Shown here in pieces: positions 8,326-14,564 of a stretch of DNA of 23,685 nt. Position 1 is the stretch's first letter. Each line of letters opens with the position of its first letter. Source of the DNA: Clostridia bacterium (GTDB taxonomy: Bacteria > Bacillota > Clostridia > Christensenellales > Borkfalkiaceae); NCBI GenBank assembly GCA_900767195.1, contig CAAFYG010000148.1, positions 1-23,685 on the forward strand, read 5' to 3'. The notes under the pieces are model-generated. The model did no database searches. It saw only the letters and a list, made by a program, of their open reading frames with translations, and was not told the origin of the DNA. The position numbers and the translations under genes are program-made.

Positions 8326-9570
8326 TTAGTTTGCTTTCTTATTCCATTCCGTGATGCCGTCGATGATCAGGTTGAAATAAGGAGCGGAACGGAACAACGA
8401 TTCGTTGAATACGCCATCAAGCACAACTTCCGTTTCGCCTGCAAAATCGCCGTAGTCCTTCACGTCTGCCTTGTAGGTTTCAAGCTTTTTGCCGCCCACC
8501 GTGAAGTTCGCGGTATCGAACACTTTCACCGTGCCGGCTTCAAGCTTCGCTTTCGCTTCTTCCACGGCCGCCTGCGTGCCTTCCGCTATAGCGCTGCCGA
8601 ATTCGAGTACTTCCACAGAACCCGTAGTAATGTTGCCGCACCAGTCGGAATCGATCTTGTCGCCGTTAATCACGCAGTCGATCATATATTCGAAGTAAGG
8701 TTCCCAGTTGATACGCGAGCCAGCGATATACGTCTTGGGGCATTCGCCTTTCGTGCTTACGTTGTAAGTTACGTTGGGTACATTCTTCGCTTCGCATTCG
8801 TTGGGTGCGCCCATCGAGTCTGCGTGCTGCGAAATAAGCTGCGCTCCTTTACCGATCAAAAACTGCGCGCCCGCCTGCTCGTCGGTAGGAGAATACCAGC
8901 TGTAGGTGTAGGTAACGTCCATCTTCACATCGGCTTTCGCTACGGATTTAACGCCGAGATAGAAAGAGGTGAAACCGGAAATAACTTCGGCATAGGGATA
9001 CGCGCCCACATAGCCGATCTGATAATAAGCCTTGCCCGCATCGTCCTTTTTCGTTTCAAGCGTGTTGAGCTTCATGCCTGCGGCAACGCCCGCAAGGTAT
9101 CTGCCTTCGTAGATGGAAGCGAACGCGTTGTGATAGTTGCCGAGGTTATGCGTCAGCGCTTTCGTGCCGGTAGCGTGGCAGAATTGAACGGAAGGATATT
9201 TCGCCGCAGCCTGCATCATGTACGATTCGTGACCGAACGAATCGGCGAAAATTACTTTGCAGCCCTGGCTTACCAGATCTTCGGCAGCATCGAAGCAGGA
9301 GCTGTCTTCGGCCTTATTAAGGCTCTTTACAAGCTCTACCTTTTTTTCTTTGCATGCCGCCGTCATCGCGTCGATAAAGTTCTTATCGTAGGTGGAAGAA
9401 TCGTCGTGAAGGCAGATAAGCCCTACTTTCAATTCGCTTGCCGCCACAGGCTTGAATTCGAAGTCTTCCACTTTCGCACCGGTATTCGAATCGCCGTCGC
9501 AACCCGCAAGCGCGGCGGTAACGCCGCACGCCATCACAGCCGAAAGAGCCAGAGATACAAGTTTCTTCAT
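8326..9570 (-). CDS. BMP-family (BmpA/NupN-like) substrate-binding lipoprotein
   Basis: This 414-residue protein is the extracellular solute receptor of the purine importer. A type II signal peptide covers residues 1-23, with lipobox LAGC and lipidated Cys24. The mature domain is periplasmic-binding-protein fold type I with BMP-family features: LKVGLICL at the first strand, SQGCKVIFADSFGHE, NAFASIYEGRYLAGVAAG (about 150-167), IGYVGAYPYAEVISG and GAQLISQHADS. Family members (Treponema Tp0319/PnrA, B. subtilis NupN) bind purine nucleosides. The strong Shine-Dalgarno AAAGGAG lies 8 nt before the ATG. It sits between xpt and the ATPase gene in the same operon, flanked on both sides by mRNA hairpins. 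Confidence 0.94.
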   Translation of the reverse strand: MKKLVSLALSAVMACGVTAALAGCDGDSNTGAKVEDFEFKPVAASELKVGLICLHDDSSTYDKNFIDAMTAACKEKKVELVKSLNKAEDSSCFDAAEDLVSQGCKVIFADSFGHESYMMQAAAKYPSVQFCHATGTKALTHNLGNYHNAFASIYEGRYLAGVAAGMKLNTLETKKDDAGKAYYQIGYVGAYPYAEVISGFTSFYLGVKSVAKADVKMDVTYTYSWYSPTDEQAGAQFLIGKGAQLISQHADSMGAPNECEAKNVPNVTYNVSTKGECPKTYIAGSRINWEPYFEYMIDCVINGDKIDSDWCGNITTGSVEVLEFGSAIAEGTQAAVEEAKAKLEAGTVKVFDTANFTVGGKKLETYKADVKDYGDFAGETEVVLDGVFNESLFRSAPYFNLIIDGITEWNKKAN

Positions 9571-9585
9571 AGATTTTTCTCCTTT

Positions 9586-9612
9586 GCCCGCACGCTTTTT
9601 TGCGCTTCGGGC
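9586..9612 (-). promoter_or_regulatory. Intercistronic hairpin just upstream of the bmp Shine-Dalgarno
   Basis: GCCCG/CGGGC outer stem and GCGC/GCGT inner stem around an A-rich loop, in the 60-bp gap between xpt and the lipoprotein gene. It ends two bases before the AAAGGAG ribosome site and has no T tract. It is probably a 5' stabilising structure; a role in setting lipoprotein yield is inference. Confidence 0.4.
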
Positions 9613-9630
9613 TAAAAAATTTAGACTTTT

Positions 9631-10203
9631 TTATTTTCTGAACGAAATTCCGTTTTCGTCCATACTCTCGATGATCGCAAGGGATTCCACTCTGTACCCC
9701 AGGCTTCTCAGTTCGTCGCCGCCGCCCTGAAATCCTTTCTCGATCTCGGCACAGCAGCCCGCAATCTTCGCGCCTGCCTGCTTTGCAATATCGATCAGAC
9801 CTTTGAGCGCGTTGCCGCCCGCCAGAAAATCGTCGGTGATCAGCACCGTGTCGCCCGGCGTAAGATAATCTTTCGTGACGGCTACGTTGTACGTTTTTTT
9901 GTGGGTGTAAGAATACACCATCGAGGAATACTGCTCGCCCGATACGTTGGCGGAAGGGTGTTTTTTGGCGAATACCATCGGCACGTTCATTTCCATCGCC
10001 ACCGCCGTGGCAAACGCGATGCCCGAAGCTTCCACCGTAAGCACTTTCGTGATGTTTTCGTTTTCAAACAGGCGGCGCGCTTCCTTTGCCATTTCTTTTA
10101 AAAACACCGCGTCTACCTGCTGATTGAGAAACGATCCCACTTTGAGTACGTTTCCGGGAAGCACCTGCCCCTCTTTGAGTATTTTCTCTTCCAAAGCTTT
10201 CAT
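9631..10203 (-). CDS. xpt: Xanthine phosphoribosyltransferase
   Basis: This 190-residue cytoplasmic enzyme makes XMP from xanthine and PRPP (purine salvage). Family hallmarks are the N-terminal ILKEGQVLPGNVLKVGSFLNQQ, KVLTVEASGIAFATAVA (about 53-69), KKHPSANVSGEQYSS and the PRPP-binding loop VLITDDFLAGGNA (120-132). The length matches Bacillus Xpt (about 194). It is the first gene after the purine riboswitch and attenuator. In Bacillus the partner is the permease pbuX; here the downstream genes are a BMP-type ABC importer instead. Confidence 0.95.
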   Translation of the reverse strand: MKALEEKILKEGQVLPGNVLKVGSFLNQQVDAVFLKEMAKEARRLFENENITKVLTVEASGIAFATAVAMEMNVPMVFAKKHPSANVSGEQYSSMVYSYTHKKTYNVAVTKDYLTPGDTVLITDDFLAGGNALKGLIDIAKQAGAKIAGCCAEIEKGFQGGGDELRSLGYRVESLAIIESMDENGISFRK

Positions 10204-10220
10204 TTCGTAAAACCTTCTTA

Positions 10221-10248
10221 TTGTCTTATTCCCGTTGTCTTATTCCCG
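10221..10248. repeat. 14-bp tandem duplication in the xpt leader
   Basis: TTGTCTTATTCCCG occurs twice head to tail between the attenuator terminator and the xpt Shine-Dalgarno. No function is evident; it may be a replication slippage product. Confidence 0.7.
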
Positions 10249-10276
10249 ATTTCGCTTTTACCTGCCGGCTCGGCGC

Positions 10277-10320
10277 GTTAAAAATTAAAAAGCGGCGAAA
10301 AAACCTATGTTTTTTTCGCC
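10277..10320 (-). terminator. Attenuator terminator of the xpt purine riboswitch
   Basis: On the minus strand a 10-bp stem (GGCGAAAAAA / TTTTTTCGCC) with a 7-nt loop is followed by GCTTTTTAATTTTT. The 5' arm can pair with the GGTTTTTTC stretch just after the aptamer P1, which provides an antiterminator. This fits a genetic OFF switch on purine binding. Confidence 0.88.
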
Positions 10321-10370
10321 GGGTACGTTTTTCCCTCTTCCTTTCCGAAACAAAAAGAAAAAGAAAAAAC

Positions 10371-10445
10371 CGCTCGATAGTCGCAGTTGGTTTTCGGGTA
10401 CTGCGGTAGAGACGTTCCCACCACTTTAGAGAACATATATCGGCT
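10371..10445 (-). promoter_or_regulatory. Purine (guanine-type) riboswitch aptamer
   Basis: The minus-strand leader has the purine aptamer layout. P1 is CGATA/TATCG, P2 GTTCTC/GGGAAC and P3 GCAGT/ACTGC. The conserved J2/3 reads GTCTCTACC and J3/1 reads GACTAT. The base matching position 74 is C, as in guanine/hypoxanthine/xanthine-sensing rather than adenine-sensing forms. The loops are unusual: L2 is TAAAGTGGT instead of the GATATGG type, and L3 is a 12-nt loop starting ACCC instead of CCGTAAA. GGT in L2 and ACC in L3 could still kiss. The position before xpt and the following terminator support the call. Confidence 0.85.
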
Positions 10446-10488
10446 TTTACATTATGAAATTTTCGTCTGCCCTCACGAGCTTGTCTAC

Positions 10489-10517
10489 ACTATACCATAC
10501 TTCTTTTAAATTGTCAA
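10489..10517 (-). promoter_or_regulatory. Promoter of the xpt-purine uptake operon
   Basis: TTGACA (10512-10517), a 17-bp spacer and TATAGT (10489-10494) form a near-consensus sigma-A promoter. The predicted start near 10482 is about 35 nt before the aptamer. Confidence 0.9.
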
Positions 10518-10537
10518 ACGCACAAACGGAAAAAACG

Positions 10538-10567
10538 GAAAATAACTTTTTTTTGTGAGTTATTTTC
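10538..10567 (-). terminator. Probable terminator after the PII-like gene
   Basis: A 10-bp AT-rich stem (GAAAATAACT / AGTTATTTTC) with a 10-nt loop is followed on the minus strand by CCGTTTTTTCCG. It is weak in GC but correctly placed between the PII-like stop (10641) and the xpt promoter. Confidence 0.5.
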
Positions 10568-10640
10568 ACTTTGTGTAAACTTATTCGTCACAAATCGCGC
10601 TTTTTTCGATTTTATCGCGTTTTTTCGACTTAATTCCGCT

Positions 10641-11471
10641 TTATTCGGCTGTCTCTTCCGCCGCCGTATCCGCGCTTTCCGCTGATTTTTCCTGCGCGTG
10701 CAATCCCACGCCGCCCACGCCCGCGATGCTATCCACGGGCAGAGTAAACACCACGCCGCCGCCGTCCGTTTTCAAGCCTACTTTCTTCAAAATCGCCTCG
10801 GTGATCGCGTCTTTGCCGTCGTTTTTGGCAAGAATTAAAAGCACGTCCGTTTCCTTTTGCAGCGTAACGCCGATGAGCTGTTCCGCCTTTTTATCGCCGA
10901 GCGTAGCCGCCGTAAGCACCGAGCCTCCGGCCGCGCCGGCCGCGCGCGCCGCTTCCATCGCCTCTTCGGCAAACCCTTTTTGCATGGCGGTGACGATCAG
11001 ACAGTATTCCCTTTGCGTTTTCACTTTTTTACCTCCGTTTTTTTCCGTATCCGGCACGCTCTTTCTCAGCGCGTTCGCCACGATCGCCGACGCGCCCGTA
11101 AGCGGCACGGTGAAACAAATCCCCTTGCCCGCAAGATACAAATGCATGTTTTCGCGGATCTCTTTTAATACCGCCTCTTCCGCCCGCTCGGGAAAAAGCG
11201 AAATCACGATCTTCTTTTCCGTCTCGCCCAAACCTAAATAGTCCAGCACCGAGCTTCGCGCCGTACCTTTCGCATCCGCTTCGTACGAAAGCGCGGCGCA
11301 CGAGCCGTTAATAAGTTCGGTGAGCTTTTCCGCGTCGCGCAGCGTTAAAATGCCCACGAGCGCTTTTAAATTGCCGCCCCGATCCGACCTTGTTCCGCCC
11401 GACGCCTTACCGCCCGCGCCCGACGACCGCTTCGATTGCAGTTTCTTCAATACAGTTCTGCCCTTTTCCAT
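10641..11471 (-). CDS. Tandem PII-like (GlnB-fold) regulatory protein
   Basis: This 276-residue protein carries two PII-like domains. Residues 1-34 are a basic Gly/Ser/Lys/Arg-rich extension. Domain 1 spans about 35-127 (LKALVGILTL, then LGLGETEKKIVISLFPE) and domain 2 about 153-253 (EYCLIVTAMQKG, GAAGGSVLTAATLG, LLILAKNDGKDAITEAI). A short acidic/Ala tail ends the protein. Classic PII proteins are single domains of about 112 residues that trimerise; a tandem form suggests altered assembly. The ATG at 11471 has GGGAGG 9 nt upstream and lies 16 bp behind the DUF1538 gene, so the two are co-transcribed. It probably senses nucleotide or a small metabolite and gates that membrane protein (inference from linkage). 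The uridylylation Tyr of GlnB is not evident. Confidence 0.8.
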   Translation of the reverse strand: MEKGRTVLKKLQSKRSSGAGGKASGGTRSDRGGNLKALVGILTLRDAEKLTELINGSCAALSYEADAKGTARSSVLDYLGLGETEKKIVISLFPERAEEAVLKEIRENMHLYLAGKGICFTVPLTGASAIVANALRKSVPDTEKNGGKKVKTQREYCLIVTAMQKGFAEEAMEAARAAGAAGGSVLTAATLGDKKAEQLIGVTLQKETDVLLILAKNDGKDAITEAILKKVGLKTDGGGVVFTLPVDSIAGVGGVGLHAQEKSAESADTAAEETAE

Positions 11472-11487
11472 GTTTTAAGCCCTCCCG

Positions 11488-12996
11488 TCAGTCGATTTCG
11501 AAATCGAGGAACGTATCCTCTTCGCTTAAAAACGTCCGCTTGTAAATCGCCGTTTTGCGTTTATACATCACGCCTAAAATCTGAATGGATATGAGCGGCG
11601 CAAGCGCAACGAGCGCCACCGAGCCGAACGCGAGCGTCATCGTCTGCCCCGGGGCGATAATTTCGCACGCGCCTTTCGCCATGGGCAGCACGAACGAAGA
11701 TACCATCGCGCCGCTTGCCACGCCGCCCGAGTCGAACGCGATGCCCGTGAACATCGACGGACAGAAAATCATTAAAATCAACGCGATTGCGTACCCCGGC
11801 ACAAGCACCCACATGATATTGAAGCCTGCGACCATTCTGAAAAACGCCAGCGCCACCGCGAACGAAACGCCGGCGCACAAACCGCCGTTCATCGCCTTCG
11901 CCGTAATCGCGCCCGCGCTCGAATGTTCCACTTCTTTATTGAGTACGTACACCGCAGGCTCGGCAGCCACGATAAAATAGCCGATGATCGCACCCACAGG
12001 CACAAGCAGCCAGCCGTTTGCCTTGCCCGCCAAGATCTCGCCCATCTTCGCGCCGACGGGCATAAAACCTACGTTCGCGCCCGTGAGAAAAAACGTAAGA
12101 CCGAAGAAGGTGTAGATAAGCCCTACGATCACTTTGATCGACTGCCGCTTCGTGAACGCGCGCGTGAATAACTGAAACAGCGCGAAAAACGCCGCGATCG
12201 GCGAAAGCGCAAGCCCCACTTCTTTGAGATATTCCAAAAATCCCGCGCCGTAGTCTTTAAGTACGTTCCGCGTGGTTTCGGGAACAACAACCGCCGAGCC
12301 GAGATCTTTTCCGCTCACTTCGAAAAGCATGCCGAGAATGAGTACCGCGATCACAGGGCCGATGCTTGAAAGCGCGACAAGACCGAACGAATCGTTGCCT
12401 TTTTTGCCTTTATGTATCGCCGCCACGCCCACGCCGAGCGCCATGATAAACGGCACCGTCATAGGGCCGGTGGTAACGCCGCCCGCATCGAACGAAAGCG
12501 CCCAGAAACTCTTATCCACAAAGCAAAGCGCAAGCACGAACACCAGCGGATACAATACGGCGAGCATGATTTTAAAGGAAACGCCGAATACGATTCTCAG
12601 CATTGCCGCCGTTAAGAATATGCCCACGCCCGCCGCCACGGAAAGAATTAAAACCATCGGCTTGATCCCCTCCACCTGCGCGGCTAAAATCTGCAAATCC
12701 GGCTCGGCTACCGTAACGATCACGCCGATGATAAAGCTGATAAACGCGATCAGCCAGATATTTTTGCTTTGCGTAAGTCTCGAACCGGCTTTTTTGCCTA
12801 TTTCCAGCATGGAAGAATCCGCGCCGAGCGTAAACAGCCCCATGCCGAGAACAAGAAGCAAAACGCCGACGCAGAACGACAAAAAAATCCCCGAGTCGAC
12901 GGGAGCTATCGTCGCCGCGAGTACTGCAACGATGAGCGCAACCGGCAACACCGAGGATAAACTTTCTCTTAATTTTTCTTTGATGGCACTTAACAT
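11488..12996 (-). CDS. DUF1538 family membrane protein with internal duplication
   Basis: This 502-residue polytopic membrane protein has about 12 hydrophobic segments. Two homologous halves are visible. TVAEPDLQIL (95-104) matches VAAEPAVYVL (343-352), and FDAGGVTTGPM (169-179) matches FDSGGVASGAM (421-431), an offset of about 250 residues. The duplicated AEP and FDxGGVxxG motifs within membrane segments suggest a transport or channel function, but no substrate is known to me. The start ATG at 12996 has GAGG 7 nt upstream. The gene for a tandem PII-like protein follows 16 bp later, matching the pairing of PII-type regulators with the transporters they gate (AmtB/GlnK principle). Function beyond that is inference. 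Confidence 0.82.
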   Translation of the reverse strand: MLSAIKEKLRESLSSVLPVALIVAVLAATIAPVDSGIFLSFCVGVLLLVLGMGLFTLGADSSMLEIGKKAGSRLTQSKNIWLIAFISFIIGVIVTVAEPDLQILAAQVEGIKPMVLILSVAAGVGIFLTAAMLRIVFGVSFKIMLAVLYPLVFVLALCFVDKSFWALSFDAGGVTTGPMTVPFIMALGVGVAAIHKGKKGNDSFGLVALSSIGPVIAVLILGMLFEVSGKDLGSAVVVPETTRNVLKDYGAGFLEYLKEVGLALSPIAAFFALFQLFTRAFTKRQSIKVIVGLIYTFFGLTFFLTGANVGFMPVGAKMGEILAGKANGWLLVPVGAIIGYFIVAAEPAVYVLNKEVEHSSAGAITAKAMNGGLCAGVSFAVALAFFRMVAGFNIMWVLVPGYAIALILMIFCPSMFTGIAFDSGGVASGAMVSSFVLPMAKGACEIIAPGQTMTLAFGSVALVALAPLISIQILGVMYKRKTAIYKRTFLSEEDTFLDFEID

Positions 12997-13073
12997 CGAA
13001 AAGCCTCACTTTTGAATGGGTATGAATGGAATAGTAAGGGAAAAGCCGGCGCAATCTGACCGCCGATCTTTTG

Positions 13074-13102
13074 GGTATATTGCTTTTTTTGGGGGGATGC
13101 AA
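13074..13102 (-). promoter_or_regulatory. Possible promoter of the DUF1538-PII operon
   Basis: TTGCAT (13097-13102), a 17-bp spacer and TATACC (13074-13079) match the consensus only moderately. It is the best candidate in the gap before the DUF1538 start. Confidence 0.3.
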
Positions 13103-13109
13103 CTGTCCC

Positions 13110-13151
13110 TTGATTTTCAAAAATTTTTATCGAAAATATTCAGAAAATCAA
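13110..13151. repeat. Inverted repeat TTGATTTTC/GAAAATCAA
   Basis: A 9-bp perfect inverted repeat is separated by 24 AT-rich bases in the 336-bp gap between the RuvX and DUF1538 genes. It could be an operator or cruciform; no T tract makes a terminator likely on the minus strand. Confidence 0.4.
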
Positions 13152-13177
13152 AACTGCGCTGCGCATAATATGTTCCC

Positions 13178-13226
13178 CCCCTCATCCGTCTGCTTTCGCA
13201 GACACCTTCCCCCCGAGGGGAAGGCT
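13178..13226. repeat. REP-like intergenic element with two hairpins
   Basis: Two perfect hairpins are side by side: GTCTGC/GCAGAC (13188-13203) and CCTTCCCC/GGGGAAGG (13205-13224). They follow CCCCCTCATCC. From memory this arrangement is a recurring intergenic element in gut clostridia. Only one copy is present in this window, so repetition in the genome is not shown here. Confidence 0.6.
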
Positions 13227-13280
13227 CTGAAAGAGGCAGTTATTTTAATTTCAGACAGTTTGCAACAGTCCGTTACGAAA

Positions 13281-13317
13281 CACCCTGTGGGTGCGTTATG
13301 AAACGGGCGATGCCCGC
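13281..13317. repeat. Second hairpin-rich intergenic element
   Basis: CACCC/GGGTG (from 13281) and CGGGC/GCCCG (13304-13316) form short hairpins next to the RuvX-DUF1292 stop. The CGGGCGATGCCCG core again resembles a dispersed clostridial repeat. On the minus strand TTTC follows, so a weak terminator role is possible. Confidence 0.4.
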
Positions 13318-13332
13318 CCCCGAGGGAAAGTC

Positions 13333-13659
13333 TTAATTTGCGCCGTCGAGTTTAGCGGCTTCGTCGCTGTTTTCGTAAGCTTCGTATTCCTTGCAAAATT
13401 CCGCGAATACTTCGTCCATCAGCGCGTCGTCTTCCAAAGGCAGCAACTCCGCGTTCTCGTCTTCGCCCGAAAGGCGGTAAATCACCACTTCTTCTTCCTC
13501 TTCTTCCGTTTCCGGCTCGGCTTTCTGGAAGAAACAGTACGTTTCTCCTTTATAAGGCAGCGTGGCAATGTGATAATACTCGATTTCGTTGCCTTCGTCG
13601 TCCGTCAGCGTGATGATATGCTCTTCTTCGTTCTCTTCGAACTGCTCTTCTTTCTTCAT
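13333..13659 (-). CDS. Possible independently translated DUF1292 product (internal start)
   Basis: Internal ATG at 13659 in the frame of the RuvX fusion, preceded by AAGGAAG (13668-13674) with 8-nt spacing. It would give a 108-residue acidic DUF1292 protein, the usual size of stand-alone YrzB-like proteins (about 90-110). In-frame internal initiation is inferred, not shown. Confidence 0.45.
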   Translation of the reverse strand: MKKEEQFEENEEEHIITLTDDEGNEIEYYHIATLPYKGETYCFFQKAEPETEEEEEEVVIYRLSGEDENAELLPLEDDALMDEVFAEFCKEYEAYENSDEAAKLDGAN

Positions 13660-14094
13660 TTTATTGTCTTCCTTTTTCTTCTTTAAAAGATACGTTTCCA
13701 ATATATACGAAGCCGCGATGGAATCGATCGTTTTCTTCTTATCCCGCCGATCCACCCCCGCCGCGATCTGCGTTTCTTTCGCCGCCTGCGTGGTGTAGCG
13801 TTCGTCTTCTTCGAATACCGGCAACGCCGTTTCCTTTCGTAAAATTTCGATAAACTTCCGTGTGCGAGCCGTCTGCGCGCTCTCCGTGCCGTCCGCGTTC
13901 ACGGGCAATCCGCACACGATCTCCTGCGCGCCCTTTTCTTTTGCGATATTCGCCACGGCGGTTACGTCTTCGCAAAGATTTCCCGTGCGCACGTAGGTAT
14001 CGCAAGGCACGGCGTATTCGCCGAACGGATCGGAAATCGCCACCCCGATTCTTTTATTGCCGATATCGAATGAAACTACGCGTTTAGTAACCAT
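13333..14094 (-). CDS. ruvX: RuvX/YqgF Holliday-junction resolvase-like protein fused to DUF1292
   Basis: Residues 1-138 are a complete YqgF/RuvX RNase H-fold domain: catalytic Asp10 in SFDIGNKRIGVAISD, CGLPVNADGTES (61-72), DERYTT (97-102) and the C-terminal KTIDSIAASYILETYL with Asp124. The family acts in Holliday-junction resolution and 16S pre-rRNA 5'-end maturation. A lysine-rich linker (138-149) leads into a DUF1292 (YrzB-like) domain, residues of about 146-253, very acidic, with LTDDEGNEIEYYHIATL. In Bacillus these are separate neighbouring genes; here they share one frame. A Met at residue 146 (13659) has AAGGAAG 8 nt upstream, so the second domain may also be made alone. No Shine-Dalgarno precedes the first ATG; see the promoter at 14102-14130. 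Confidence 0.9.
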   Translation of the reverse strand: MVTKRVVSFDIGNKRIGVAISDPFGEYAVPCDTYVRTGNLCEDVTAVANIAKEKGAQEIVCGLPVNADGTESAQTARTRKFIEILRKETALPVFEEDERYTTQAAKETQIAAGVDRRDKKKTIDSIAASYILETYLLKKKKEDNKMKKEEQFEENEEEHIITLTDDEGNEIEYYHIATLPYKGETYCFFQKAEPETEEEEEEVVIYRLSGEDENAELLPLEDDALMDEVFAEFCKEYEAYENSDEAAKLDGAN

Positions 14095-14101
14095 TTGATA
14101 C

Positions 14102-14130
14102 AGTATAACATAAAAAGCGGCGTTTGTCTA
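14102..14130 (-). promoter_or_regulatory. Promoter of ruvX-DUF1292, predicted leaderless
   Basis: TAGACA (14125-14130), a 17-bp spacer and TATACT (14102-14107) with an extended TGT. The -10 ends only 7 nt before the ATG at 14094, so the start point should fall at or within about two bases of the start codon. No Shine-Dalgarno exists upstream. The promoter overlaps the terminator of the preceding gene. Confidence 0.7.
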
Positions 14131-14148
14131 CCGTTTCGCCGCTTTTTT
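14112..14148 (-). terminator. Bidirectional intrinsic terminator after the small membrane protein gene
   Basis: The stem AAAAAGCGGCG/CGCCGCTTTTT has a 14-nt loop and T tracts on both strands. It lies 20 bp past the stop at 14168 and is interleaved with the ruvX promoter. Confidence 0.85.
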
Positions 14149-14167
14149 GCCGATTTTCACCGTTTTT

Positions 14168-14494
14168 TTAAGATTTTTTCGTCTCTTTCTTTTTGCTTTT
14201 CTTTTTCGTTTCCGCTTCGCCGCTTTGCGCCGCGCCTCCGCGCTCTTCACTTTGCGTTTCTTCGCCGCTCTGCGCCTTTTGCGCGCCTTGCGCGGCTTGT
14301 GTGCCTTGCTCGGCGTTTTTCATTTCGTCGTATTTTTTCAGCATAGCGGAAAGTTTTTCATCCACCGTTGCGCTCACTTTTTCTTTGAGTTCGTCTTCGC
14401 CCTTTTTCACGAGCATGCGCATCTTCGCGTTGTTCGCCACCGCAAGCGCGCCCGCAACGCCGCCGAGCAGCGCGCCCATTATAAATTTTTCCAT
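14168..14494 (-). CDS. Small membrane-anchored protein with lysine-rich tail (YtxH-like)
   Basis: This is a 108-residue protein of unknown function. Residues of about 4-21 form one Gly/Ala-rich hydrophobic segment (GALLGGVAGALAVA), followed by a charged helical stretch (about 25-62) that could form a coiled coil. A Gln/Ala/Gly/Glu-rich low-complexity segment and a Lys/Glu/Ser tail ending KKKETKKS complete it. The layout resembles YtxH-type proteins, without clear sequence identity. AGGAGG and AAAGG precede the ATG. It lies 70 bp behind the ABC exporter gene and before a strong terminator, so it may share that transcript. Confidence 0.65.
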   Translation of the reverse strand: MEKFIMGALLGGVAGALAVANNAKMRMLVKKGEDELKEKVSATVDEKLSAMLKKYDEMKNAEQGTQAAQGAQKAQSGEETQSEERGGAAQSGEAETKKKSKKKETKKS

Positions 14495-14564
14495 AACCTT
14501 TCTTTTCCTCCTCGCCCTTTTTCGGGTTTGAAGTAAGTATGCGCGTTATGATAAAATTTATGCG

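Noticed and set aside
8824..9615. 263-codon plus-strand ORF
   Set aside because: It is antisense to the BMP lipoprotein gene with no recognisable features.
12272..13015. 247-codon plus-strand ORF
   Set aside because: It is antisense to the DUF1538 gene; Thr/Ser/Pro-rich composition is typical of a shadow frame of a membrane protein gene.
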